A stretch of DNA of 64,000 nt from Prosthecobacter sp. (GTDB lineage Bacteria; Verrucomicrobiota; Verrucomicrobiia; Verrucomicrobiales; Verrucomicrobiaceae): NCBI GenBank assembly GCA_019186985.1, contig JABARQ010000023.1, positions 1-64,000 of the forward strand, given 5' to 3'. The notes beneath the pieces are model-generated. The model did not search any database. It was not told the DNA's origin and saw nothing but the letters and a program-made list of their open reading frames with translations. Positions 42,066 to 51,700 of the stretch are shown here, one piece after another; within the stretch, counting starts at the first letter, position 1; every line of letters begins with the position of its first letter. The position numbers and the translations under genes are program-made.

Positions 42066-43193
42066 TTAGATGCTCCACTTGGAACCGCGGAGCTGGATCG
42101 TGGCGGAAAACACCCGGTAGTTCACCTTGCGCTGCTGAAGCATGGTGGTGATTTCATTCACCTCGGACTCCAGGTTGTGCGCCTGGGTGAGCTTGGTGCC
42201 GATCTCAGAGCCAAGCGGCGGAGTCCCCCCTCCTCCCGCCTGCTGGTCGAGCATGTCTGCGGAGCGTTCATCAATGGCGACCAAGACAACACGCACCATG
42301 GGAGGCAGGAGGTGCTGGGTTCCCTGCGGCGAATCGTTGGTGGGATTGACGATGGCGCTGGAGTCATAGGTGTAGGCCGGTGCAATCTGGGTCGGACCAC
42401 TGGTGGACTCGGGCTCGTTGGCCACCAGAGGCTCACGGCGGGGGGAGATGATGAGGGCCACGATGTTGTCGGCCACGGGACGCGTGAGGAGCGTCGAAGC
42501 CTGCTGGTTGCCGCCGCGGCCTCCGCCATTCGCCGACTGTCCAGCCTTTTCAAACCAGGTCCTGGGAATCGGCGCCTTGGGGTTGGACGCCACCGTGGCG
42601 GACGCTGCATACATGGTGTTGAGCTCCGTCGGCGGGCTGAACTCCATGAGGCGGTAGCGGAACTTGCTCTGCCTGTTTTGAATGAACTGGGGCGCCCAGG
42701 ATTCATCGGAGGAGAACTGAACGAAATAGCCCCTGGCGCACAGCAGCTTGTCGAGCCCCACATAGGCGGGGGTGTTGGAGACACCCAGCGGAGCCTGGAA
42801 AAACACCGCATGGCCCGGCAGCATCGTGTCCCCCCCGGCAACGAGGTCGGAGGCTCTTCCGCAGACAAAGTGCAGGTCCGAACGCCGGACATAGGTGGTG
42901 GGCGCCGCAGTGGTGGCCGCCGCGTCGGCGCTGGCGAGATAGTTGGCGTCGTAATCGATGTAGGTGTTGAGCGTCGCCTGGCCCAGGTTGCGGGTCAGGA
43001 TGTCGAAGGCCGTCCTGGCCTCGCGGAACTGGCTGACGCGTGCATTGGAGGCGGACCAGGTGGACTGCACCTGGCCGATGACCTGGGCGCTGATCAGCAG
43101 CAGGATGGTGAGCACGGCGAGCGACACCATGATTTCAACCAGGGTGAATCCCGTCCGCAGCTGGCGTTGCGCGATGAAGGGTTTAGCATTCAT
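42066..43193 (-). CDS. Verru_Chthon cassette protein C (pilin-like)
   Basis: This 375-aa protein starts at ATG 43193 (MNAKPFIAQRQLRTGFTLVE). It carries the type IV pilin methylation motif RTGFTLVEIMVSLAVLTILL, then a long helix (residues 40-75) and a globular domain. It matches the pattern of Verru_Chthon cassette protein C. It probably passes through a prepilin peptidase and joins a pseudopilus-like assembly. It lies 32 bp after cassette A and before D. Cassette B, which I would expect with A, C and D, is not found between A and C. Confidence 0.8.
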   Translation of the reverse strand: MNAKPFIAQRQLRTGFTLVEIMVSLAVLTILLLISAQVIGQVQSTWSASNARVSQFREARTAFDILTRNLGQATLNTYIDYDANYLASADAAATTAAPTTYVRRSDLHFVCGRASDLVAGGDTMLPGHAVFFQAPLGVSNTPAYVGLDKLLCARGYFVQFSSDESWAPQFIQNRQSKFRYRLMEFSPPTELNTMYAASATVASNPKAPIPRTWFEKAGQSANGGGRGGNQQASTLLTRPVADNIVALIISPRREPLVANEPESTSGPTQIAPAYTYDSSAIVNPTNDSPQGTQHLLPPMVRVVLVAIDERSADMLDQQAGGGGTPPLGSEIGTKLTQAHNLESEVNEITTMLQQRKVNYRVFSATIQLRGSKWSI

Positions 43194-43225
43194 GGTGAAG
43201 TGAAGGGATGTTTCGTTCAGGATGA

Positions 43226-46200
43226 TCAGGGGGCGAAGCGCTTGGATTCGATCACACGGAAGCGGTAATAGCTGTCCAGGGGCGGATGAGCGGTTTCGTC
43301 CAGGGGGTCGCCGGTGGTGAAATCAGCCGCCGTGCCGGCCCTGGCGAGGTCCGTCATGTCCACATAGCGTTCGAGCAGGAACGAACCGCGGTACTCACCG
43401 GTGACCTCATCAATTCCAGGCGTGAACTTGTCCACCGCCCAGCCATCACTCTCGGAGCCGCGCAAGGCCTTCTTCAGGGTCTGCACCCTCACATGCACGC
43501 GGAAGGTGTTCGAACGGGTGGTCAGCTTGGCATAAAGGTTGGAATAAGGCGCTTCACGCGTGTTGTCCCCCGTGGAGAGATGATTGTTCCAGAAGTTCGC
43601 CATGGCATCCTCCCGTCCCCGGATACTGTCGAGTTGATCCTGACTGACGTTTTCCCTTGATGGTTCATTGGCACCAGCGACAACGATAGCGGGGTCAGAG
43701 GCTGGGATGCCTGGTATAGGGGTTGCGGGGCGATTTCCTGAGGTTGAAATCCTCGAAGGGATCAGATGCAGCTCACAAATCTGGGAGGCACTGCGGAACA
43801 ACCCGGACCTGAAGGCGCTCGGCATGCCATCGTTGGCAGTGTCACCTCCACTCACCCCGGAAGGCCCGTGCCCTTTTTCTGTCACCCCAAAATTGAAGCG
43901 CTCCTCAAACTGGCGGAGGGTACCCACAACCCGCCTGCTGGCAGCCTTGTAGGTCCACCAGGGGCTGTCGGCACTACCATTTTCATTGTTGAACCTGTCC
44001 ACCACAATCGAGCGGTGCCAGCGGGCTGCCGGGCGCTGTTCGGCTGAAGGGATGTCACCGCGCACGGCTTCGTACCTGAAGAGGGGAGCGGTCTGTCCAA
44101 ACGGACCAAACCCAATGCTATTGCTCCTTGCATATGCATGATCCACGTTAGGCAGCGCGGCAAAGACCTCCGCCTTCATGACGGCATGAAGGGCTGTCGC
44201 CCTTCGGATATGGGTGAATGGGAGCATCTGGTAGTTCATGTTCACCTTGCCAGCCGTGGAGAGGGGTTCGCTGATGGCATAAGGCTCAACCACAGGCATC
44301 CAGAAGAGATCCAGGAGGTAATGATCCGGTGGGGTGGCCTGGCCTGGGTGCCGCGGAAGACCGCCGTTCATCAGCACATGCGGCCGGAACAACAAGTTGG
44401 TCCAGGCGCCATGGCCACCGGAAGAAGCATCCGCACCATTGGGGTTGGAAAAGTACACTCGGCTGGGAAGCGAGCCCATCACGACAGGTGAACTGATCAC
44501 CCGGTTCGGAGTAAAGAAGGAGCGCCCTGCGGCACCAAACCTGGCACCAACCGATGGGGGACGGAAATAGGAAAAGCGGTATTCAACATCTTTTGTCCAG
44601 CCGCTGCCCCGGTAAAAACCTACAGCCATGTTGCCTTCATCTGGCTTGTTGATGAAGGAGCCGACTCGCCCACCTGGGTCGGATTCATCAAAGTCAAAGT
44701 ATCGTTGTGCAAGCCTCGCTGGCGGCAGACTGTTTGTTACTGGATGTGCCAGATCTGCGTTCGTGCCGGCGAATGGTGCGTCAGGCATCAGCCCCTCACC
44801 AACCCTGACGGTGGTTGGCAGCAGGGCCTTGTCATAATCGACTTTTCCCATGAGTTGCTTCACAACATTGCCGGAACGATCAAAACCAGGCTCGGAGCCT
44901 GCTCCATACGAGGAGAAATTGTGGGCCATGAACGCATTAGGCTCATCATAGAGGGGATGGCGGGACCAGTCCTCAGCCTGAACGATAGCCTTGGCAAAGA
45001 GAAGGCGTGCATCTCCATGCCCCGGCAGCAACGAACGGACCACATCTGTTCCCGAATGCAGCGCCATGCTGTTATAGGCCTTCCCCTCCGGATCTGGACC
45101 ATAACTGATGCGCGCCATGCGCACATTATCCCGATTATCCCTAACTTCGTAAAGTTTGACACCTTTATAATTGTCGTTGTATTCATAGCCGTAAATCAGA
45201 GCACGACTGCCGGGGTATCTCTGACTTCTCCCACCAGCGCCAGGCGCCTCATACTTGGCTGAGTCACCGTTCACTGTGATCCTTCCCGCAGGTTCGGTAA
45301 GCCGACCGGGAAAAATTGTTTGTGACTGACCAGTTCGATTAAAGCGTCCGAGCGCCCCCCCCCGGTGGAAAGCCCACCAGCGTGGAGCCTGCAATGTAGG
45401 ATGGGCGAACCTTACCTGATCCGATGAACGAACCCAGCCAAACCTCATGCTGGGTTGAGTCACCAAGTCCGGACTTGGCATATTGCCAGTGGGAAAGTTG
45501 AAAAAGATGGTTTGGACCCTGTTTCTCTGATCATGCCCATCATAAATATCCAATCGTAGAGGCGATGTAGACCTAAATTGTAGGGGCACATCACTTTGGA
45601 CTTTAAAAAAGTTAGACACCAGGTCCATATTCACCAACCCTGAATGGACCCTGCTCGTGACCGAGTCACTGTAGTTGGAATCAGGTGGCATCTGCCCTAT
45701 TCCAGGGAGGTTTCTATTGAATGCCAGGCGCCTGAAACTAGCATAACCACCCACTTCAGGAGCGCTATCAAGGGTAAAAATGGAATCCGCACTCTTGAGG
45801 ATAACATCTTCTGACTTGCTAAAGACAGACCTAAACCCTGTCCCGCCATTAACTTCTAACTTCTGAAGTTCCTGGGCACGCAGCACAACGGTAAACTCGG
45901 GAAAAATGGTGGTATATCCAACAGAGGGGCAGAAAAACTCGAGGTGAAACATCGCCTGAACTTGTTTTTCATCGGGAGATAAGGGTGGCTCATCCGCTGG
46001 CAGAGTGTAGTTCCAGTTCTCTTCCTTGAGTCCTGGGTGATAGTCGGCGTGCCTGCCACGGTTTTCATCAGTCACCGGACCGCTTTCAGTGCCATAGTAT
46101 AAAGCTCCATAAGCATTCTTGTTTCTGGTAATTGGGGGGAAGTTTGAGTAAAAACGCATCTTGATGGCATTGGTTTGAAGACCAGCGTCCTGCCAACAGA

Positions 46201-48622
46201 TGTTGTCACCTCCTCCTGGACCAAGGTTTTGAATCTCCACAGGACCATCACCAAAACCCTCTGGAGCAAGGTGATCAACAAAGTAAAAGTTGGCATCGTC
46301 CTTGAGTCGCAGGGCAGTCCTGCCACCGGAAACCTTGCCCTCCCTGGCCCAACCCTCCAACACCGACATGTTAACCTGAGGCGGAATTTTACCTGGATTA
46401 TCCCGATCACTAAGGTCGGGCTGCACCCAGCCCGGGTTCAGGAACTTGTATTGTTTCACCCCCGGTTTATCGGGATTATTAGGGGCCAGCTCAAGATGAC
46501 GCCAGCTGTACATGTCTGGCTGGCCATCGGCCGTACAGATGAACTGAAGGCCAATTTCACTGATGGAAACGGACCTGCCAAAACCCCGATAATTTTGTCC
46601 GCCGACATTCCAAACGGAAGGCGTGACCTGTCCATGGCCGGGAAAAACACGGTCTTCCAAAGGGTTTTGCTGGTTAGCTGCACCCAAATTTCGGTGAGCC
46701 CCAGGGGTGAACGTCCTGAAGGTGTCCAACAAATTATCACGCTCGTCATAGAGGTTTTTGATCTCGTTCGTGTAGTTGACTGCCAGCCTAGGCCAGTCTT
46801 CCCGACTCCCTGATAAATAGCTGTCATGCAGATTGGTGGAGCGAATATAATCGAACATCTCCACGATGACCTGACGGTAATTGTCATAGCCACCAGCGCT
46901 ACGCATTTTGGTTTTGAAGGTGTTTCCCGCCCCTCCCACTGCGGTCTCAGCTGGAAAAATCGCCGTCGACAGGATTTTGTCGAGCATGTTGAGCAGGGCC
47001 TTGTTGCGCGGCAGGTTGATGTCCGTGGTCGGGCTTCGAGCCAGTTCACGTTGGAAATAATAAAGGTTGGTCGAATTGCGGGCACCCAGGCGCGAGCAAA
47101 ACATGATCAGGTTGTCAAATCCCGTCCGTTTATCGCTCTGTGTATTGATCGGCCACATGGCGATTCGAGGCAGCCCCAGCATGCTGATTTCGCTTGCCCG
47201 GCTGTGCGCGGTCAGGAAGGCGGAGGCTCGTTCCAGAGTCTGTTTGGTGAACAATTCCCCCCCCTGAATGGAGGTCTCATTCAACGTCCGCGTCGTGCCG
47301 CCCAGGGCGGAGAAAAGCAACTCATCCACGCTTGCGTAAAGCCTCTCCGTCAGTGCGTTCCTCATCTCCACTGCATTCGCCAAACCACCTCTGCCCTGGT
47401 CATAGGTATCTGCGGCAAACAAACTGGTCCCCGCATTGCTTCCGCCCGAGTGAATCCTTGGGATAAGGTTGTAAATCCGGTTCTTGACGGATAGCGCTGC
47501 CTCAAAGGCGGCGGATCCTGCGGTACGTGGAGTGTATCCAATTGGGTAAACCTCCAGAACCCGGTTCAAGTCCAGCATTGGATTGGGATAGAGCACACTG
47601 CTCAGGGCCACGGTGGCGGGATGACCAGGAAAACGTTGGTACTCATTGCGGGCCGCAGAATAATCGGCCCAGCGATGATCACGTTCATGATAGTAGATGG
47701 GACGCCCCTGGAAGGTGGGTTCCGAGGCGGTGTTGATGTTGATCTTGCAGGTTTCGTCATCCGTCCAGAAGGCCAGGCGGGCCACAATCGGATTGCGCGC
47801 ACTTGCATCCTGCGTGCCGACAAACTTCAGGCTGTCGTTCAATGTTCCAAGCGTGCCGTCCTTGAGCATGTACAGCCACTGCACCGGCATCGCCAGCCTG
47901 AGCGAATCAATGCCTCCGCCGGAGGCGGGCGGCTGGACAATCGTCTGCTGCCCTGTCTTCGGGTCTACATTGGCAATGTTCCTGCCTGTAATCGCCGTGC
48001 TGGTTGAATACTGGAAGCCCTCCACTGGAATCGACGTCCCGGCACCCGGGTTCATGCTGTAGGCCGCACGAGGGTCAATGATTGGAAAGTAGGTCTGAGT
48101 GGAGGCCACGGCTCCATCCGTCGAAACCACGCCTTTGACGACGGGTTCGTTCAAGTCCACATAGCGTGCGACATTGTTTTGTTCATTCCACTTCGCAGGT
48201 GGCTCAGACTCGCGAACAAAGTTGTACTCCTCTCCGACGCTGGTGGCGCCGGCGGAGGCTCCCGACCCCTGATAGATCATGGAGGCATCGGAAAACAGCT
48301 TGTAACCGGCCAGGAAGGCGCCGCTGGCCGTGTATTTCCGCACCGCACCGGGCTGGGTGGCGTGAATCTCACGACCACTGACACCAGTGTCCTGATCCGA
48401 CCCCGCTCGAATCTGGCCAACCACAATGTTCACCGCCGTGTCGGCGAGGCGCCGGGCCGACTGTGACGAGGAGTAGGTCATCGTGCCCTTGTGCTCGGTG
48501 TCCGCCACGCTGAGGAAGGCAAGCATGACAATCGTCGCCAGCGCAATCATCGAAAGAACGATGATGAGAGCCAGACCACGACTTCTCCTGGCGTCCTTGA
48601 GGAAGGTTCGAATGGTTTTCAT
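43226..48622 (-). CDS. Verru_Chthon cassette protein A (large pilin-like protein)
   Basis: This 1798-aa protein uses ATG 48622; a TTG at 48634 is possible. Residues 14-40 (SRGLALIIVLSMIALATIVM) are a pilin/PilX-like transmembrane segment, followed by the family pattern SSSQSARRLADTAVNIVVGQ. The long remainder has no named domain I recognise, with motifs such as RLAFWTDDETCKININTAS. It matches Verru_Chthon cassette protein A. A stretch near 44.6-46.9 kb is visibly less GC-rich than the ends. Poly-C tracts of 9 and 8 bases are present. It lies downstream of the giant protein gene and upstream of C and D. Confidence 0.8.
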   Translation of the reverse strand: MKTIRTFLKDARRSRGLALIIVLSMIALATIVMLAFLSVADTEHKGTMTYSSSQSARRLADTAVNIVVGQIRAGSDQDTGVSGREIHATQPGAVRKYTASGAFLAGYKLFSDASMIYQGSGASAGATSVGEEYNFVRESEPPAKWNEQNNVARYVDLNEPVVKGVVSTDGAVASTQTYFPIIDPRAAYSMNPGAGTSIPVEGFQYSTSTAITGRNIANVDPKTGQQTIVQPPASGGGIDSLRLAMPVQWLYMLKDGTLGTLNDSLKFVGTQDASARNPIVARLAFWTDDETCKININTASEPTFQGRPIYYHERDHRWADYSAARNEYQRFPGHPATVALSSVLYPNPMLDLNRVLEVYPIGYTPRTAGSAAFEAALSVKNRIYNLIPRIHSGGSNAGTSLFAADTYDQGRGGLANAVEMRNALTERLYASVDELLFSALGGTTRTLNETSIQGGELFTKQTLERASAFLTAHSRASEISMLGLPRIAMWPINTQSDKRTGFDNLIMFCSRLGARNSTNLYYFQRELARSPTTDINLPRNKALLNMLDKILSTAIFPAETAVGGAGNTFKTKMRSAGGYDNYRQVIVEMFDYIRSTNLHDSYLSGSREDWPRLAVNYTNEIKNLYDERDNLLDTFRTFTPGAHRNLGAANQQNPLEDRVFPGHGQVTPSVWNVGGQNYRGFGRSVSISEIGLQFICTADGQPDMYSWRHLELAPNNPDKPGVKQYKFLNPGWVQPDLSDRDNPGKIPPQVNMSVLEGWAREGKVSGGRTALRLKDDANFYFVDHLAPEGFGDGPVEIQNLGPGGGDNICWQDAGLQTNAIKMRFYSNFPPITRNKNAYGALYYGTESGPVTDENRGRHADYHPGLKEENWNYTLPADEPPLSPDEKQVQAMFHLEFFCPSVGYTTIFPEFTVVLRAQELQKLEVNGGTGFRSVFSKSEDVILKSADSIFTLDSAPEVGGYASFRRLAFNRNLPGIGQMPPDSNYSDSVTSRVHSGLVNMDLVSNFFKVQSDVPLQFRSTSPLRLDIYDGHDQRNRVQTIFFNFPTGNMPSPDLVTQPSMRFGWVRSSDQVRFAHPTLQAPRWWAFHRGGALGRFNRTGQSQTIFPGRLTEPAGRITVNGDSAKYEAPGAGGRSQRYPGSRALIYGYEYNDNYKGVKLYEVRDNRDNVRMARISYGPDPEGKAYNSMALHSGTDVVRSLLPGHGDARLLFAKAIVQAEDWSRHPLYDEPNAFMAHNFSSYGAGSEPGFDRSGNVVKQLMGKVDYDKALLPTTVRVGEGLMPDAPFAGTNADLAHPVTNSLPPARLAQRYFDFDESDPGGRVGSFINKPDEGNMAVGFYRGSGWTKDVEYRFSYFRPPSVGARFGAAGRSFFTPNRVISSPVVMGSLPSRVYFSNPNGADASSGGHGAWTNLLFRPHVLMNGGLPRHPGQATPPDHYLLDLFWMPVVEPYAISEPLSTAGKVNMNYQMLPFTHIRRATALHAVMKAEVFAALPNVDHAYARSNSIGFGPFGQTAPLFRYEAVRGDIPSAEQRPAARWHRSIVVDRFNNENGSADSPWWTYKAASRRVVGTLRQFEERFNFGVTEKGHGPSGVSGGDTANDGMPSAFRSGLFRSASQICELHLIPSRISTSGNRPATPIPGIPASDPAIVVAGANEPSRENVSQDQLDSIRGREDAMANFWNNHLSTGDNTREAPYSNLYAKLTTRSNTFRVHVRVQTLKKALRGSESDGWAVDKFTPGIDEVTGEYRGSFLLERYVDMTDLARAGTAADFTTGDPLDETAHPPLDSYYRFRVIESKRFAP

Positions 48623-48774
48623 GGGGGGAGGCAATTTCGGGATTTATGTCAATTAAATCGAAATCGGAGAAAAATTTCAAGCCATGAAGTCAATGCACAG
48701 TATTTACTTGGTTAATACAAAGGCGGACCAGCGTAGCGCCATCCATGACTCGTCTGGCAGAAATCACCGTTTTT
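48623..48774. other. Intergenic region between the giant protein gene and cassette A
   Basis: 152 bp of mixed composition, AT-rich near cassette A. Words such as TTGACT and TTGACA are present on the minus strand, but no paired -10 is convincing. Cassette A has no clear Shine-Dalgarno site in this leader. Confidence 0.3.
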
Positions 48775-51700
48775 TCAGCGGTCCTGGAAAATAAAGATTC
48801 CTGACTGCTGGGGGCTGGTGGTCGGTTTCTCCAAACCAACAGGTTTTTGGTCGATGATGAAATAACCCACACCCATGACATCTGTATCGCGTGTGGGAGC
48901 CCCCGGAGCGCTCAGAAGCCTGCGAACTGCCAGGCCCTGGAAGGAAACCGAACGTTTAAGGGCGCCGTCCACCAGTTTGAAGCTGCCGCTGAGGCCGCCC
49001 GTCTTGGTGGCCGCGATCTTGGTGAGCGCCGTGATGAAGGGGATGTCCAGCTTGTTGCCTGCTCTCACCGTGATGGGAGTGCCCCCGTTCAGGTTGGGAT
49101 TGGTGAGCGTGTCCACATCTCCACCAGTGGGGATGGAGTCATCAAACGTACCGTCCTCGCTGAAAAGAAGGTCGGCCAGAATATCCACGGGACCGGGATT
49201 AAGGGGATCCAGGTCAAAGAGAGTGCCCGTGGCGACGGTGGGGGAATAGAAGCCGCCATACACCTCCAGCACGACTGGCGTGGGCACGGTCATGCCGGCA
49301 AGCCCGAAGCCATTCTTGTAAAGGCGGGACTTGGGATTGGCCGGGCGGACCCAGTCAAACCCGCCGCTGATGTCATTGTCACGAGGCACGGCACCCTTCA
49401 GGATTTCAAAGGAGCCGAGGACGGAGCCCTTGGGCTTGGTGGTGTAAAGGGTCTGGAAGACAAAGCACTGGCCTTCGGGTCCGACCCAGGCGGCACCGGT
49501 GAGCTTTTCATTGTCAGCCGTCCTGCCAGCCAGGGTGTAGGCACCATTGCTGCCGACAGTGAAGGAGGCAAAGCCGGATCCCTGGGGCACGGCATCGTTT
49601 CCAATCAAGGAGTCTCCCTCCTCCAGGCCAAAGGCCAGGTTGTAAAGACCGATGAACTCGGTGGCGGGCCTGGCAACACCGGCCACCACGGATTTGCCAA
49701 AGTTGTTGCGCCAGGCCTCAAAGGCCACGGATCCCGTCTTGGCGGTGATGGTCGGCGTGGACAACACCGTGACCGGGGGATCGGCCAGGTTCGACGGGGC
49801 GGTGATGTCGAGGCCAAACGCGATGGTGAGGGCAGGCGCGGTTTTGGTGGCGGCGATGAAGATTTCAGCCTCAGGCGCCGCCGTGAGGGCGCCGGTGTTG
49901 TCGAACTGGAGGTTGAAGGCGCCGGCGAAGGAACGGCTGGCATCACCGCCCATGGTGAGCTTGCCGGAAAGGGTGCCGGTGGAGGTGACGGTCATGTCGA
50001 AGCGGCCGCCCAGATTTTGGTTCAAATCACTGCGCTCAACCGGTCCGGCGTAGGTGCCGGCGATTCCGGCAGGCAGGGGCCTGATGTTGATGACCGTGTC
50101 CCATTTGGCGGCGGCAACGGCCTCCGGAGTGGTCAGCTTCACGGCATTGGACACCTGGATGGTGACCGGGTAGCCGGAGGGAGACTTGCTCACTGCGGTT
50201 GGCCGGCCCGTGATCCAGCCTGTCGTGGCGTCCACCTTCAGCCCCGGGGGCAGGCCCTTCACCTCGTATTTTTGAGGTGTGACGAGGCCTGGTTCGGGGA
50301 GTTCCGTCGTGGGTGCCTGGTCACTGGTGACCGGAATCTTCCAGGCATAGGCGGCGCCGATCATGCCGACGTCAGGCGGCGTCGTTTTCACCAGCGCCGG
50401 ACCCTGGTTGTAAACATTCAGGTGGGTGGTGCCGCCGACAACCGGTGTCGTGCCGGCCGCACCACTGACCTCGCAGGTGTAAACGTCCGCGTCCGTCAGT
50501 TCCAGCTTGTCGATGGAAAGGGTTTTGGTGGTGACGCCCTTGAACCGGCCGCCAAAGCCATTCTCAGCGATTTCAATGCCGTTCTTCCTCCAGCGGAACT
50601 GAGGCTTGACCTTGGAGGGAGCGCCCACGTTGACCGTGAGCTTCACCGACTTGCCGACCTGGGCGGGAACAACCCGCCCGGCGTTTTCCACCACGACGAC
50701 AAAGGCGGGAGCACTGGTTGCATTGGCGGCCTTGCCCGTCGTCAGGTTCACGTTGTCCACGCGGAAGGTGTATTCACCCGCCTGGGCGAGCGTGATGTCA
50801 GGCACGTTCAGGGTGTCCGAATCCTCGCCAAAAAGCTGGGTGCTGCCACGACGCCACTGGAGCACGCGCCGGTTGTTGTCACCGCCGGCCTGGGCGGTGA
50901 GCACCACGTCATCACCCGCCAGAACCGTCTGCGAACCCGGCGGGTCCAGGACCACTGCATTGCCCAGGGAGATGCTGAATGCACAGGCCTGGCTCAGGAG
51001 GCCGGGGGCAGGATTGAACGGCCCGATCACCTTCACCTGATAAGTGCCGGTGTCGGCGTTCTGCACGCTGCTGATGGTGTAAGTCGGGCCGGTTTCACCC
51101 GGGATGGGATCACTGCCCTTGAACCACTGGTAGGAGATCGGCGCCTCGCCGTTCATGGTCACGCGGAAGGTGACCGGGTCGCCCAGGGATCCCATCTTGG
51201 TGGCGGGCAGGTTCACGGCGAAGGACAGGGGCCAGTCAACCTGAAGGGTCGCGGGATTGCTGATGGCGCCCGTGGGATTGACGGGGTTCATCACACGGAC
51301 CTTGTAAACCCCCTCATGATCCTGCCTGGCATTGGGAATGCTGTAGGTCGCGGAGGTGGCTCCAGGAATGTCGGCGTCATTGCGCATCCACTGGATGGAA
51401 ACAGGGCCCGTGCCCGTGTAAGTCACGGTGAAGCTCACCGGCTCACCCTGCTGAACCGTTCTTGACAGGGGGTGCCCCGTCACCTGGGTCGGCTCGGAAT
51501 CCTCCATGGCGATGATCTTGCCTTCCGTCATGAACTTGCTGGTGTCCCAGACCTTCTCGACGGGCAGCAGCAGCAGGTTCAGCAGGTTGGAGACACCGCC
51601 GAAGAGGTTGATGCCGCCGGAGATGTCCAGGATGTCAAACTCCTTGCCCTGCTCGGGCAGGTAGCCGGGGGCAAGCTGCACGAGGATGTTGGAGCTGCTG

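Noticed and set aside
48847-51465. Long plus-strand open frame (872 aa) opposite the giant protein gene
   Set aside because: It is a shadow of the GC-rich minus-strand gene, with no recognisable motif. The minus-strand frame holds Ig-like and other clear domains.
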